Assembly (NCBI GenBank): GCA_030637135.1
Contig: DAOVVO010000026.1
Span: 1 to 13,578, forward strand
Length of the DNA stretch: 13,578 bases
Source of the DNA: Nitrospirota bacterium
GTDB lineage: Bacteria > Nitrospirota > Thermodesulfovibrionia > UBA6902 > BMS3Bbin08
Direction: 5' to 3'
The position numbers were made by a program, and so were the translations under genes. Below, in pieces: positions 6,536 through 13,415 of this stretch; the stretch's first letter is position 1; the number at the start of each line of letters is the position of its first letter. Below the pieces are notes generated by a model, which saw nothing but the letters and a program-made list of their open reading frames with translations, was not told the DNA's origin and made no database searches.

Positions 6536-8128
6536 TTATTTCTTTGAAGGATGCTTCCCCTCAAGTGCGTGTGACACCCTTGATACTATTCTCTCTATTT
6601 CCCTTTCAAAAGCAAGCCGGTTTTTGCTTGCAGAACCGCCAACAGAGACCCGGACGGAATGAGCCTTCCCCGACGTTTCCGGAGTGAGTCTTATCCATAT
6701 CTTTTTGTGGCTCATAAAAAAAGCTGCATATAAACCGATTGTCATCATAACAGAGGCAATATATATAAGCACCACCCCCGGGTCTTTTGCGACCTGAAGA
6801 CCTGTGTATTCCACTCCCCAGTAATCTTCGAACGTGATCTTGCTTCCACCCGGTAAGATTCCTGTTTCGGGATAACGCTTCAGTATCCACCCGGTAAATT
6901 TTTCCATATCTGGAGAATCGAACTCAATGGCGACTGCAGGATTAACCATCGTCTCTGAATAGGTAGTCAGTGCACCGGTCTGCTTATCCCGGGCGAGTGC
7001 AGTAGAAAAATTAGTGATAGTCCCCTTCAGTGTTGAACCGGGAATGATAAAGCTCTCACCACGTCTGAGCCTGAGGGTATCTTCTACTCCATTTTTATCG
7101 GTTGTCTTCAACACAAAGACGCCAACGGCATTTGGAACCATTCCGTAACTTGACTGATAAAACGTAATCCCTTTGTATGTAAGAGGATGGTTGACTTCTA
7201 TGACCTTTTTTATGACTTCCCTGCCATTTTCAATGATTACAAGCTCACTCTGAAATTCCTGCGGCGTATCTGTCCCGCTGTAATATTCTGTGTTGTACCA
7301 GTTGCACTTAATGGAAAAGCCAAGGGGTCTTATACCATATTTTTCCATCTTTGCATGCAAAACGTCCACTGGCAGCCCGAGCCTGTTTGCAACGAGGGTA
7401 ATATCACTCTTAAACACTTCGAATGTATCTAATATCCTTCCCTTCTCAAATCTCTCTGCTTTTGTCAGAGGCCCTGTGTTTAAAATAGCAAATGAGTAAC
7501 TGTTTCCTTCTGGTATATTCAAGAATCCTTTGAATCCAAATTGTAACCCTATGATTGCACCTATAAATATCAGGATAATACTAATGTGCACAATATACAG
7601 TCCAAACCGTGTATACGACCCCTTCTGAGAATACAATTGCACGGAATTTTCTTCATTTGACTCAAAAACACGATATTTTGATGCACTAAGGCTGTTTAAA
7701 GTCTCATCTTTAGCCTTTTTGAGATTAGTTTTAATTGTTATTTCCTTTTTTATAGGAAGTGATTTTATGGCATTTTCTCTCAACGGTTTGAGAGGAGACC
7801 TGACGAGACGCAAAGTTTTTGGGAACCTTTCCAGTGTGCATATTATAAGATTGATGCTGAACAGAACGAGGAGGCCTACAAACCACCATGAATGATACAT
7901 ATCCATAAAACCGAATTTTACGAATATGTTGTATACGGTGGGTGCTGTAGAATCACCAAAAAATTTCGCAAGGAGCGCAATATTTTTAGCAGGCTCAGCC
8001 TGTTGCTCGACTATGGTGCCGATTATAGATGTAAGTGCTAATGTTATAAGGATAAAAATAGCAAGTCTTACTGAGGCAAAAAAACTCCAGACCTTATCAA
8101 ACATGTCTTTCTTTGCTTTTTCTTCCAA
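6536..8128 (-). CDS. resB: Cytochrome c biogenesis protein ResB/Ccs1 (System II)
   Basis: A 530-residue membrane protein, the partner of CcsA in System II cytochrome c maturation. Three N-terminal membrane helices are visible: about 19-40 (ASVRLAIFILITLALTSIIG), 81-98 (WWFVGLLVLFSINLIICT) and 176-196 with conserved H181 in YIVHISII. A large extracytoplasmic domain follows (about 200-448), containing NHPLTYKGITFYQSSYG, a ResB hallmark. A fourth helix lies at about 451-474. The cytoplasmic tail is longer and more charged than usual. Translation should start at TTG 8128-8126: it is preceded at five bases by GGAGG, and the next in-frame ATG (codon 9) lacks such a site. It is the first gene of resB-ccsA-recN, with a candidate promoter directly upstream. 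With CcsA immediately downstream, the assignment is secure. Confidence 0.95.
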   Translation of the reverse strand: MEEKAKKDMFDKVWSFFASVRLAIFILITLALTSIIGTIVEQQAEPAKNIALLAKFFGDSTAPTVYNIFVKFGFMDMYHSWWFVGLLVLFSINLIICTLERFPKTLRLVRSPLKPLRENAIKSLPIKKEITIKTNLKKAKDETLNSLSASKYRVFESNEENSVQLYSQKGSYTRFGLYIVHISIILIFIGAIIGLQFGFKGFLNIPEGNSYSFAILNTGPLTKAERFEKGRILDTFEVFKSDITLVANRLGLPVDVLHAKMEKYGIRPLGFSIKCNWYNTEYYSGTDTPQEFQSELVIIENGREVIKKVIEVNHPLTYKGITFYQSSYGMVPNAVGVFVLKTTDKNGVEDTLRLRRGESFIIPGSTLKGTITNFSTALARDKQTGALTTYSETMVNPAVAIEFDSPDMEKFTGWILKRYPETGILPGGSKITFEDYWGVEYTGLQVAKDPGVVLIYIASVMMTIGLYAAFFMSHKKIWIRLTPETSGKAHSVRVSVGGSASKNRLAFEREIERIVSRVSHALEGKHPSKK

Positions 8129-8428
8129 GAAAACCTCCGTTTAACTATAGCTGTTCATATTTTATGAAGTCAACGCCGCCAGAGGCTTACAGCTTTCCGC
8201 TGCGTATGATTATTTTATTTTTTAAACGCAAAGGAAGGACTTAATCCAGTACTGCCGATACCTGCAGCAAACCGAAGATTAATCCACTGTATACCTGGTA
8301 TATTACTTGATAGTATATCAATACAATTATGAAGAATTTATGAACAGGGATTATAAAGATTGAACACCTGATCATGCTCATAACAAATAAATATAAAGAC
8401 CACTATAATATTCCTTTTCAGTTTTTGC
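8129..8428. other. 300-bp intergenic region between the ATPase gene and resB
   Basis: The left end holds the resB ribosome site and candidate promoter. A short hairpin CAGC-TTTCC-GCTG sits at 8190-8202. On the minus strand an open stretch at 8337-8215 (about 40 codons) ends in a protein-like sequence, IPGIQWINLRFAAGIGSTGL, then PSFAFKK and a stop. It has no ATG, GTG or TTG start and no recognised family, so I list it only as a possible remnant. No clear terminator follows the ATPase gene; the rest is AT-rich and featureless. Confidence 0.45.
8144..8173 (-). promoter_or_regulatory. Candidate sigma70-type promoter for resB-ccsA-recN
   Basis: The minus strand carries TTGACT (8173-8168) and TATAGT (8149-8144) separated by 18 bases, close to consensus. 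The predicted start falls around 8137, which overlaps the GGAGG (8138-8134) of resB. If the promoter is real, the leader is very short or transcription starts a few bases earlier. That tension lowers confidence. Confidence 0.4.
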
Positions 8429-10384
8429 CTATGCATTCGCCCTTGTTAACCTCATTGCATTGAGTATAACTGCAAGACTTAACCCCATATCGCCCACAGC
8501 AACTGCGATCCAGAGATTCATTATTCCCATCAGTGCCAGAACAGTAAAACTTCCTTTAATAAAAATAGAGGCCGTTACATTCTGTTTTACAACATTCATT
8601 GTTTTTCTGCTTAATAATACGAGGTAATGAATTTTAGATAAATCATCATGCATCAGTGCAATATCAGCTGTTTCGATTGCGATGTCAGAACCAATAGTGC
8701 CCATAGCAATTCCTACATGTGCAGAAGCAAGTGAGGGGGCATCATTAACTCCGTCCCCTACCATTGCTACAGAACCAAACCTTGTTGCGAGGCTTTCTAT
8801 GACTTTTATTTTATCCCCCGGCAGAAGCCCGGCGTAATATTCGTCAACCCTGATTTTTTCTGCTAAGGCACGGGCAACCTTATCATTGTCTCCTGTAATC
8901 ATCTCGGTTCTTATATGTAGTTCCCTGAGGTCGTTTATAATATGTGGGGCCCTTTTCCTTATCCTGTCTTCCAGTGCTATTAATCCTATTGCCTTCTCTC
9001 CACCTGAGACAATTATAGAGGTTTTCCCTTCACTTTCAAGGCGAGATAATTCTTCCGGGAGTTTTACGGAAAAACTGTCAAAAAGCTGCTTTGAGCCGGC
9101 ATAATATGTTTTACCGTTTATCCGGGCTTTAAGTCCCTTGCCTTTGAATGATTTAAAATTATCTATCTCTCTGAGCTCAATCCTTTCTTTTTCAGCTTTT
9201 TTAACTATTGCCTTTGCAATAGGATGTTCAGAACGAGCCTCTAAAGATGCAGCAATAGAAAGGACTTCTTTCGGGGAATGGTTATCAAAACCGATGATAT
9301 CGGTAACTTCGAATATGCCTTTCGTCAAAGTCCCGGTTTTATCAAATGCAAAAGCCTTGACCTTATTCAATGCTTCAAGAAAAGTAGCCCCTTTTATTAA
9401 TACTCCATTTCTTGCAGCACTGGTGATTGCAGAAACCATAGCTACCGGAGTGGATATGGCTAAGGCACAGGGACAGGAAACTACCAGAAGCACAAGCGCC
9501 CGGTAAAACCAGTCTTCCCAGGAACGTCCTAACATAAACGTTGGTATAAAAAAAGTTGCCAAAGCTAACGCAATAACCGAGGGCGTATAAATATGGGCAA
9601 ATTTATCTATAAACCTTTCAGTATTTGATTTTTTTTGTTCAGCCTCTTCAACCATATTCACAATTTTAGAGAGCATCGTTTCTTCGGATTTCTTTGTGAC
9701 CTTTATTTCAAGATAGCCCTCCTCATTTAAAGTCCCTGCATAAACGTCATCACCCATTCCTTTTTCAACCGGTACGGACTCTCCCGTAATAGCAGATTGG
9801 TTGACAGATGAATGGCCTGTCTCAACTATTCCGTCTAATGGAATTTTTTCTCCTGGACGTATGATGATGATATCTCCTGCTGCAATTTCATGCACATGAA
9901 GTTCTATATGCTTGCCAGATCTTTTTACCCGTGCTTTTTCAGGAGCCAGGCTCAATAATTGACTAATTGAAGTGCGTGCCTTGTCTGAAGCATAATCTTC
10001 GAGGGATTCAGCAATAAAAAAAAGGAAGATAACAGCTGCTCCTTCTTCACCGTGACCTATGAAAAAAGCACCGAAAGCAGCAATGCTCATAAGGCAGTTC
10101 ATATCCAGCCGCCATTGCGTGAGTGAAAATACCGCCTTTTTCAGGATATCCCTTCCGGCTACCGCAACTACTGACAGAAAGATGCCCTGTGCAACAACAT
10201 GTAAAGATGTAAAAAACTCAACTATAAGACCTGTGATCAAGAGCACTGCCGAAACAATACCGACTATTATTTTCTTGCGTTTCCAGAGAGGTGGTTTTTC
10301 TTCAAAAAAATCAACAGCACAACAGGAACAGCTCTTTTCATTAGTGTTGTTGATTTTCTGATGTACTATTGTTGTCCTATGCAT
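8429..10384 (-). CDS. cadA: P1B-2 heavy-metal exporting ATPase (CadA/ZntA type)
   Basis: A 651-residue P-type ATPase predicted to pump Zn(II), Cd(II) or Pb(II) out across the inner membrane. Motifs in order: TGES at 200-203 (actuator), SCPCALAIS at 303-311 with the transport-site C304-P-C306, the phosphorylation site DKTGT at 348-352, SEHP at 385-388, MITGD at 495-499 and GDGVND at 543-548. K610 in FIKGSF and D632 in GDMGLSLAVILNAMRL correspond to the last-helix lysine and aspartate that mark the P1B-2 class. It lacks the usual N-terminal ferredoxin-like CxxC metal-binding domain. Instead a short tail carries C19-S-C21-C22 just before the first helices. It lies 52 bp downstream of a CadC-type repressor on the same strand, so metal-induced expression is expected. 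Start ATG 10384 has a modest AAGG upstream. Choice among Zn, Cd and Pb is not possible from sequence. Confidence 0.95.
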   Translation of the reverse strand: MHRTTIVHQKINNTNEKSCSCCAVDFFEEKPPLWKRKKIIVGIVSAVLLITGLIVEFFTSLHVVAQGIFLSVVAVAGRDILKKAVFSLTQWRLDMNCLMSIAAFGAFFIGHGEEGAAVIFLFFIAESLEDYASDKARTSISQLLSLAPEKARVKRSGKHIELHVHEIAAGDIIIIRPGEKIPLDGIVETGHSSVNQSAITGESVPVEKGMGDDVYAGTLNEEGYLEIKVTKKSEETMLSKIVNMVEEAEQKKSNTERFIDKFAHIYTPSVIALALATFFIPTFMLGRSWEDWFYRALVLLVVSCPCALAISTPVAMVSAITSAARNGVLIKGATFLEALNKVKAFAFDKTGTLTKGIFEVTDIIGFDNHSPKEVLSIAASLEARSEHPIAKAIVKKAEKERIELREIDNFKSFKGKGLKARINGKTYYAGSKQLFDSFSVKLPEELSRLESEGKTSIIVSGGEKAIGLIALEDRIRKRAPHIINDLRELHIRTEMITGDNDKVARALAEKIRVDEYYAGLLPGDKIKVIESLATRFGSVAMVGDGVNDAPSLASAHVGIAMGTIGSDIAIETADIALMHDDLSKIHYLVLLSRKTMNVVKQNVTASIFIKGSFTVLALMGIMNLWIAVAVGDMGLSLAVILNAMRLTRANA

Positions 10385-10436
10385 AATACCTTGTATTAAG
10401 TTGTATTTTTGATTCTCTTATTTTTTTTCGAAATAA

Positions 10437-10796
10437 TTATTCCCTGATATGTTTCAATCCTTCATTAAATAATCTGTTAATATGTCTATCGTCTAATGAG
10501 TAATACACCATCTTTGCCTCTCTTCTGAACTTTACCAGCCGCATGTTTCTTAAGATCCTCAACTGATGAGAAATTGCAGAGATGCTGATTCCCAGAACAC
10601 GTGCTATATCACAGACACAGAGTTCTTCTTTTGACAGGGCATAAATTATTTTTGTCCTCGTAGGGTCAGACATAACGCTGAAAGTCTCTGCCAAACTGTT
10701 GACTTCATCTTCAGAGAGCATTGCCTTCTTGACTGCGCTGACCTTTGTTTTATTTACAGTCTTAACTTCACATATATCCTGCTTTTTCATTGACAT
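10437..10796 (-). CDS. cadC: ArsR/SmtB-family metal-responsive repressor, CadC type
   Basis: A winged-helix repressor expected to release DNA when it binds Cd, Pb or Zn. I start it at ATG 10796 (119 residues), with AGGGG seven bases upstream. An upstream ATG at 10841 lies between the promoter boxes' own positions, before the predicted transcript start. The sequence aligns without gaps to my recollection of plasmid pI258 CadC, which begins MKKKDTCEI; here the match is MKKQDICEV. Counting from that Met (ATG 10790), Cys7, Cys58 and Cys60 (in ELCVCDIA) occupy the known cysteine metal-site positions, with Thr at 11 instead of Cys. Asp101, His103, His114 and Glu117 (from DRHINRLFNEGLKHIRE) occupy the second, C-terminal helix site. 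The recognition helix region reads SISAISHQLRIL. It precedes the efflux ATPase by 52 bp, as one unit. Function is strongly supported; the exact metal is inferred. Confidence 0.93.
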   Translation of the reverse strand: MSMKKQDICEVKTVNKTKVSAVKKAMLSEDEVNSLAETFSVMSDPTRTKIIYALSKEELCVCDIARVLGISISAISHQLRILRNMRLVKFRREAKMVYYSLDDRHINRLFNEGLKHIRE

Positions 10797-10812
10797 GATT
10801 GTACCCCTGGTT

Positions 10813-10828
10813 ACAATTGCACAGTTGT
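10813..10828. promoter_or_regulatory. Candidate CadC operator (7-2-7 imperfect palindrome)
   Basis: ACAATTG (10813-10819), two bases, then CAGTTGT (10822-10828) form an inverted repeat with six of seven positions matching. It covers the transcription start predicted from the adjacent promoter and lies between the -10 box and the repressor's ribosome site, where autorepression would be effective. The TTTGAACAA stretch beside it also resembles ArsR/SmtB half-sites, so the bound site may extend toward the -10 box. Confidence 0.45.
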
Positions 10829-10831
10829 TCA

Positions 10832-10860
10832 AATATAACATATTAAATATTTTCCTTCAA
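10832..10860 (-). promoter_or_regulatory. Promoter for the cadC-cadA operon
   Basis: TTGAAG (10860-10855) and TATATT (10837-10832) on the minus strand are exactly 17 bases apart. The predicted transcript start is near 10825, about 29 bases before the preferred cadC start at 10796. Confidence 0.6.
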
Positions 10861-10957
10861 AGAGCTTGCCCTCGTGGTCCATTCTTTTGATGAAACATTT
10901 CGGTACATGATTGATATAACAGTATTTCTCTATAAGCTGTTCTGTCTCATAGGCTTT

Positions 10958-11029
10958 ACCCCGTTAGAAAGCCCCGCTGCCTGCCTGTCGGTCTACGACT
11001 CATAGAGCAGACAGGTCTTCTAACGGGGT
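10958..11029. repeat. 72-bp nested palindromic element
   Basis: Outer arms ACCCCGTTAGAA (10958-10969) and TTCTAACGGGGT (11018-11029) are perfectly complementary. Inside, CCTGTC (10984-10989) pairs with GACAGG (11010-11015), and TCTA with TAGA around a seven-base loop. The segment is richer in GC than the flanks and lies in the cadC-tsaB divergent region. There is no T-run after either arm and no converging gene, so terminator function is unlikely. It most resembles a dispersed palindromic or MITE/REP-like unit, or a structured leader of tsaB. A smaller hairpin, ACCC-TTTT-GGGT, lies at 11041-11052 just before tsaB. Confidence 0.65.
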
Positions 11030-11064
11030 TTACTCTGTATACCCTTTTGGGTAAACTACTTTTC

Positions 11065-11748
11065 ATGAAGGTCCTTGCACTCGAAACAGCTACCCTGGCT
11101 GGCAGCATTGCACTTGTTGATGATGAAGAACTCATCGGAGAAGTGAAGATAAGCATCAATGTCGCACATGCGGAAAGGCTCATGCCCTCTGTTAACTGGC
11201 TTTTAAATGCTTCTCAAGTTTCTATAGAAGAAATCGATGCCTTTGCTGTATCCATAGGACCGGGTTCTTTTACAGGTCTCAGGATTGGCCTAAGCACGGC
11301 AAAGGGTCTTTCTTACGCAACTGGCAAACCGATTGTACCGGTACCAACGCTTGATGCCTTTGCCAGGACATTTCCATATTGCCAGCATCTTCTCTGTCCT
11401 ATGCTCAATGCAAGAAAAAATGAAGTATATACAGGACTTTATAAATGGGAAGGGGATGTCTGTGAGAAGCTTATATCTGAAACCGCGATAGACCCGGCTA
11501 TTTTTTTAAAGGAGATTAACGGGACAGTTGTATTCATGGGAGATGGGGCAAAACTTTATAACAAGCTCATTACAGCCAGCTTGAAGAACAAAGCTCTTTT
11601 TGCCCCTGCATCAAAGATGTCTCCCTCAGCTTCTACCGTGGCAGAGATAGCCTTTGAAAAAGTAAAACAGGGAATATTCACAGACCCGGTCAGCCTTACC
11701 CCCTTTTATATAAGAAAATCCGAGGCAGAGCTTCATTGGAAGGGATAG
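11065..11748 (+). CDS. tsaB: tRNA threonylcarbamoyladenosine biosynthesis protein TsaB
   Basis: A 227-residue ASKHA-fold protein that partners with TsaD and TsaE to install t6A37 on ANN-decoding tRNAs. It opens with MKVLALETATLAGSIALV, the typical first strands. The TsaB hallmarks AHAERLMP (about 34-41), GPGSFTGLRIG (65-75) and ARKNEVYTGLY (116-126) follow. I start at ATG 11065 because it gives the canonical N-terminus; a TTG at 11047 in the same frame adds six atypical residues. No strong Shine-Dalgarno is visible. The gene ends inside rimI (13-bp overlap), a pairing common in bacteria, and heads a plus-strand operon. It is divergent from cadC, with the nested palindrome lying in between. 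Confidence 0.95.
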   Translation: MKVLALETATLAGSIALVDDEELIGEVKISINVAHAERLMPSVNWLLNASQVSIEEIDAFAVSIGPGSFTGLRIGLSTAKGLSYATGKPIVPVPTLDAFARTFPYCQHLLCPMLNARKNEVYTGLYKWEGDVCEKLISETAIDPAIFLKEINGTVVFMGDGAKLYNKLITASLKNKALFAPASKMSPSASTVAEIAFEKVKQGIFTDPVSLTPFYIRKSEAELHWKG

Positions 11749-12200
11749 TAATCAGGAGCATGTCGTATGCCGACATCCAACAAGTGCACGCAATTGATAA
11801 ACAGTGCTTCACAACTCCCTGGAATATCAGTTCGTTTAAGCATGAGCTTGGCAACAAGGATACAATTCTCAAAATAGCGGTTTTTAATGAAAAGATAGTT
11901 GGTTATATATGCTTACGGACTCTTCTGGATGTTACGTACATACTGAACCTTACTGTCATACCTGATTTCCGGCGCATGGGCATTGCGAGCATGCTCTTCA
12001 GGGATGCACTGCAGGAATTAAGGAAATCAAAGCCGGATATAAAGGGTATAACCCTTGAAGTAAGGGAATCCAATAGTGCAGCTATAAATTTGTACGGAAA
12101 ACTCGGTTTTAAAGTGACAGGGAGAAGAAATGACTATTATCAGAAACCTCATGAAAACGCAGTTATAATGGAGATGAACACAAGCGAAAACGTTCTATGA
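11736..12200 (+). CDS. rimI: Ribosomal protein bS18 alanine N-acetyltransferase RimI
   Basis: A 154-residue GNAT-family acetyltransferase that acetylates the N-terminal alanine of ribosomal protein S18. The acetyl-CoA pyrophosphate loop is visible as VIPDFRRMGIASML (about 74-87), and LEVRESNSAAINLYGKLGF (107-125) is the RimI hallmark. E108 and Y120 appear equivalent to the catalytic Glu103 and Tyr115 of E. coli RimI (same spacing). The likely start is TTG at 11736, which keeps the first strand IVIRSM; GAGG lies about ten bases upstream. The next candidate, ATG 11760, would cut that strand and has AGGAG too close. It overlaps tsaB by 13 bp and namZ by 4 bp (ATGA), so translational coupling is expected on both sides. 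Confidence 0.92.
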   Translation: MEGIVIRSMSYADIQQVHAIDKQCFTTPWNISSFKHELGNKDTILKIAVFNEKIVGYICLRTLLDVTYILNLTVIPDFRRMGIASMLFRDALQELRKSKPDIKGITLEVRESNSAAINLYGKLGFKVTGRRNDYYQKPHENAVIMEMNTSENVL

Positions 12201-13384
12201 GCTTTGAGACTCTGGTGAAAACCGGTACAGACATATTTGAAAAAAAGTGGCCCAAAACATTAAAAGGTGCACGGGTGGGGCTACTCGTGCATCCAGCTTC
12301 TGTAAATAGAAAGCTTGAACACACGGTGACACTCTTTCTTAAATCCAGTAAACTTGAGTTGAAAGCGCTCTTCGGCCCCCAGCACGGGATCCGCGGAGAA
12401 ACACAGGACAATATGGTGGAATGGAAGGGGTTCAGGGACAAGCAGACCAACCTTCCGGTACACAGCCTCTACAGCAATACCCGCAAACCCGAATCTGCAA
12501 TGTTGAAAAACTTAGACGTTATGGGCATTGATATACAGGATGCAGGTTCACGCTACTACACATTCATATGGACAATGGAACTCTGTATGCAGGTATGTCA
12601 AGAAATGGATAAATCACTTGTCATCCTCGACAGGCCGAATCCTTTAGGAGGTATTGTTTTAGAAGGCCCTGTACTTGATATGAAACATGCTTCATTTGTT
12701 GGTCTGCGTCCGCTTCCCGTGCGGCACGGCATGACAACAGGTGAAATAGCCAGCTACTTTAAGCATGAATTTTATTCATCTCTGGACTTTCATGTTATCC
12801 CGATGCAGGGATGGAAAAGAAAACATTGGTTTGATGAAACCGGTCTTCCATGGGTAATGCCTTCACCAAACATGCCTTCACTGACGACTGCTACGGTATA
12901 TCCCGGTATGTGCCTCCTGGAAGGCACTAACCTCAGTGAAGGAAGGGGAACAACTCGTCCTTTTGAAATATTCGGTGCCCCCTTTATAGATCCGGACATC
13001 CTGGTAAGGAAACTTAAGACATTCAAACTGCCAGGTGTTGTCTTCAGACCCATGTATTTTCACCCGACTTTTCAGAAACACGCCGGCAGGTTATGTGGAG
13101 GAGCACAGATATATGTCACAAACAGGGAAACATTTAAATCATTTAAAACAGGGGTTGCAGTTATAAAGGCAGCGCGTGAGCTTTACCCGGAACATTTTTC
13201 ATGGAAAAGACCTCCCTATGAATATGAAACAGTCAAGATGCCGATTGATATACTTGCAGGGACAGACAGATTGAGAAAGGGTATCGAAAGCGGGGACTCA
13301 CTAGAATATATGGAAGAGTGGTGGAAAGAACAGGGCCGTGAATTTCAAAGGACTAAGAGAAGAAAATATTTGATGTATAAATAA
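12197..13384 (+). CDS. namZ: DUF1343/GH171 exo-beta-N-acetylmuramidase homologue (NamZ-like)
   Basis: A 395-residue member of the DUF1343 family, whose characterised member, B. subtilis NamZ (YbbC), releases MurNAc from the non-reducing end of peptidoglycan fragments. Family signatures run through the protein: FGPQHGIRG (59-67), DIQDAGSRYYTFIWT (112-126), LDRPNPLGG (144-152), PVRHGMTTGE (174-183), PSPNMPS (222-228) and LEGTNLSEGRGTTRPFE (241-257). The first motif has Gln where many relatives read PEHG. The N-terminus is charged and lacks a visible signal peptide or lipobox, unlike secreted NamZ, which suggests a cytoplasmic enzyme unless the true start is elsewhere. An upstream extension is blocked by the rimI overlap context (ATGA, 4 bp). 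A MurU-like gene follows after 31 bp, pointing to MurNAc salvage. Family assignment is firm; activity on MurNAc compounds here is inferred. Confidence 0.9.
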   Translation: MSFETLVKTGTDIFEKKWPKTLKGARVGLLVHPASVNRKLEHTVTLFLKSSKLELKALFGPQHGIRGETQDNMVEWKGFRDKQTNLPVHSLYSNTRKPESAMLKNLDVMGIDIQDAGSRYYTFIWTMELCMQVCQEMDKSLVILDRPNPLGGIVLEGPVLDMKHASFVGLRPLPVRHGMTTGEIASYFKHEFYSSLDFHVIPMQGWKRKHWFDETGLPWVMPSPNMPSLTTATVYPGMCLLEGTNLSEGRGTTRPFEIFGAPFIDPDILVRKLKTFKLPGVVFRPMYFHPTFQKHAGRLCGGAQIYVTNRETFKSFKTGVAVIKAARELYPEHFSWKRPPYEYETVKMPIDILAGTDRLRKGIESGDSLEYMEEWWKEQGREFQRTKRRKYLMYK

Positions 13385-13415
13385 GTTCAGATGAATCCTT
13401 TATAGTTCATTATAT

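Noticed and set aside
8190..8220. Plus-strand terminator (CAGC-TTTCC-GCTG followed by T-rich DNA)
   Set aside because: The stem is only four base pairs, and no plus-strand gene lies upstream that would end there.
9138..9506. 122-codon plus-strand open frame opposite the P-type ATPase
   Set aside because: It is antisense to the DKTGT/CPC region, which is under strong coding constraint on the other strand; no independent support.
10958..11029. Intrinsic terminator
   Set aside because: No T-run follows either arm, and both flanking genes point away from the element, so neither needs termination there.
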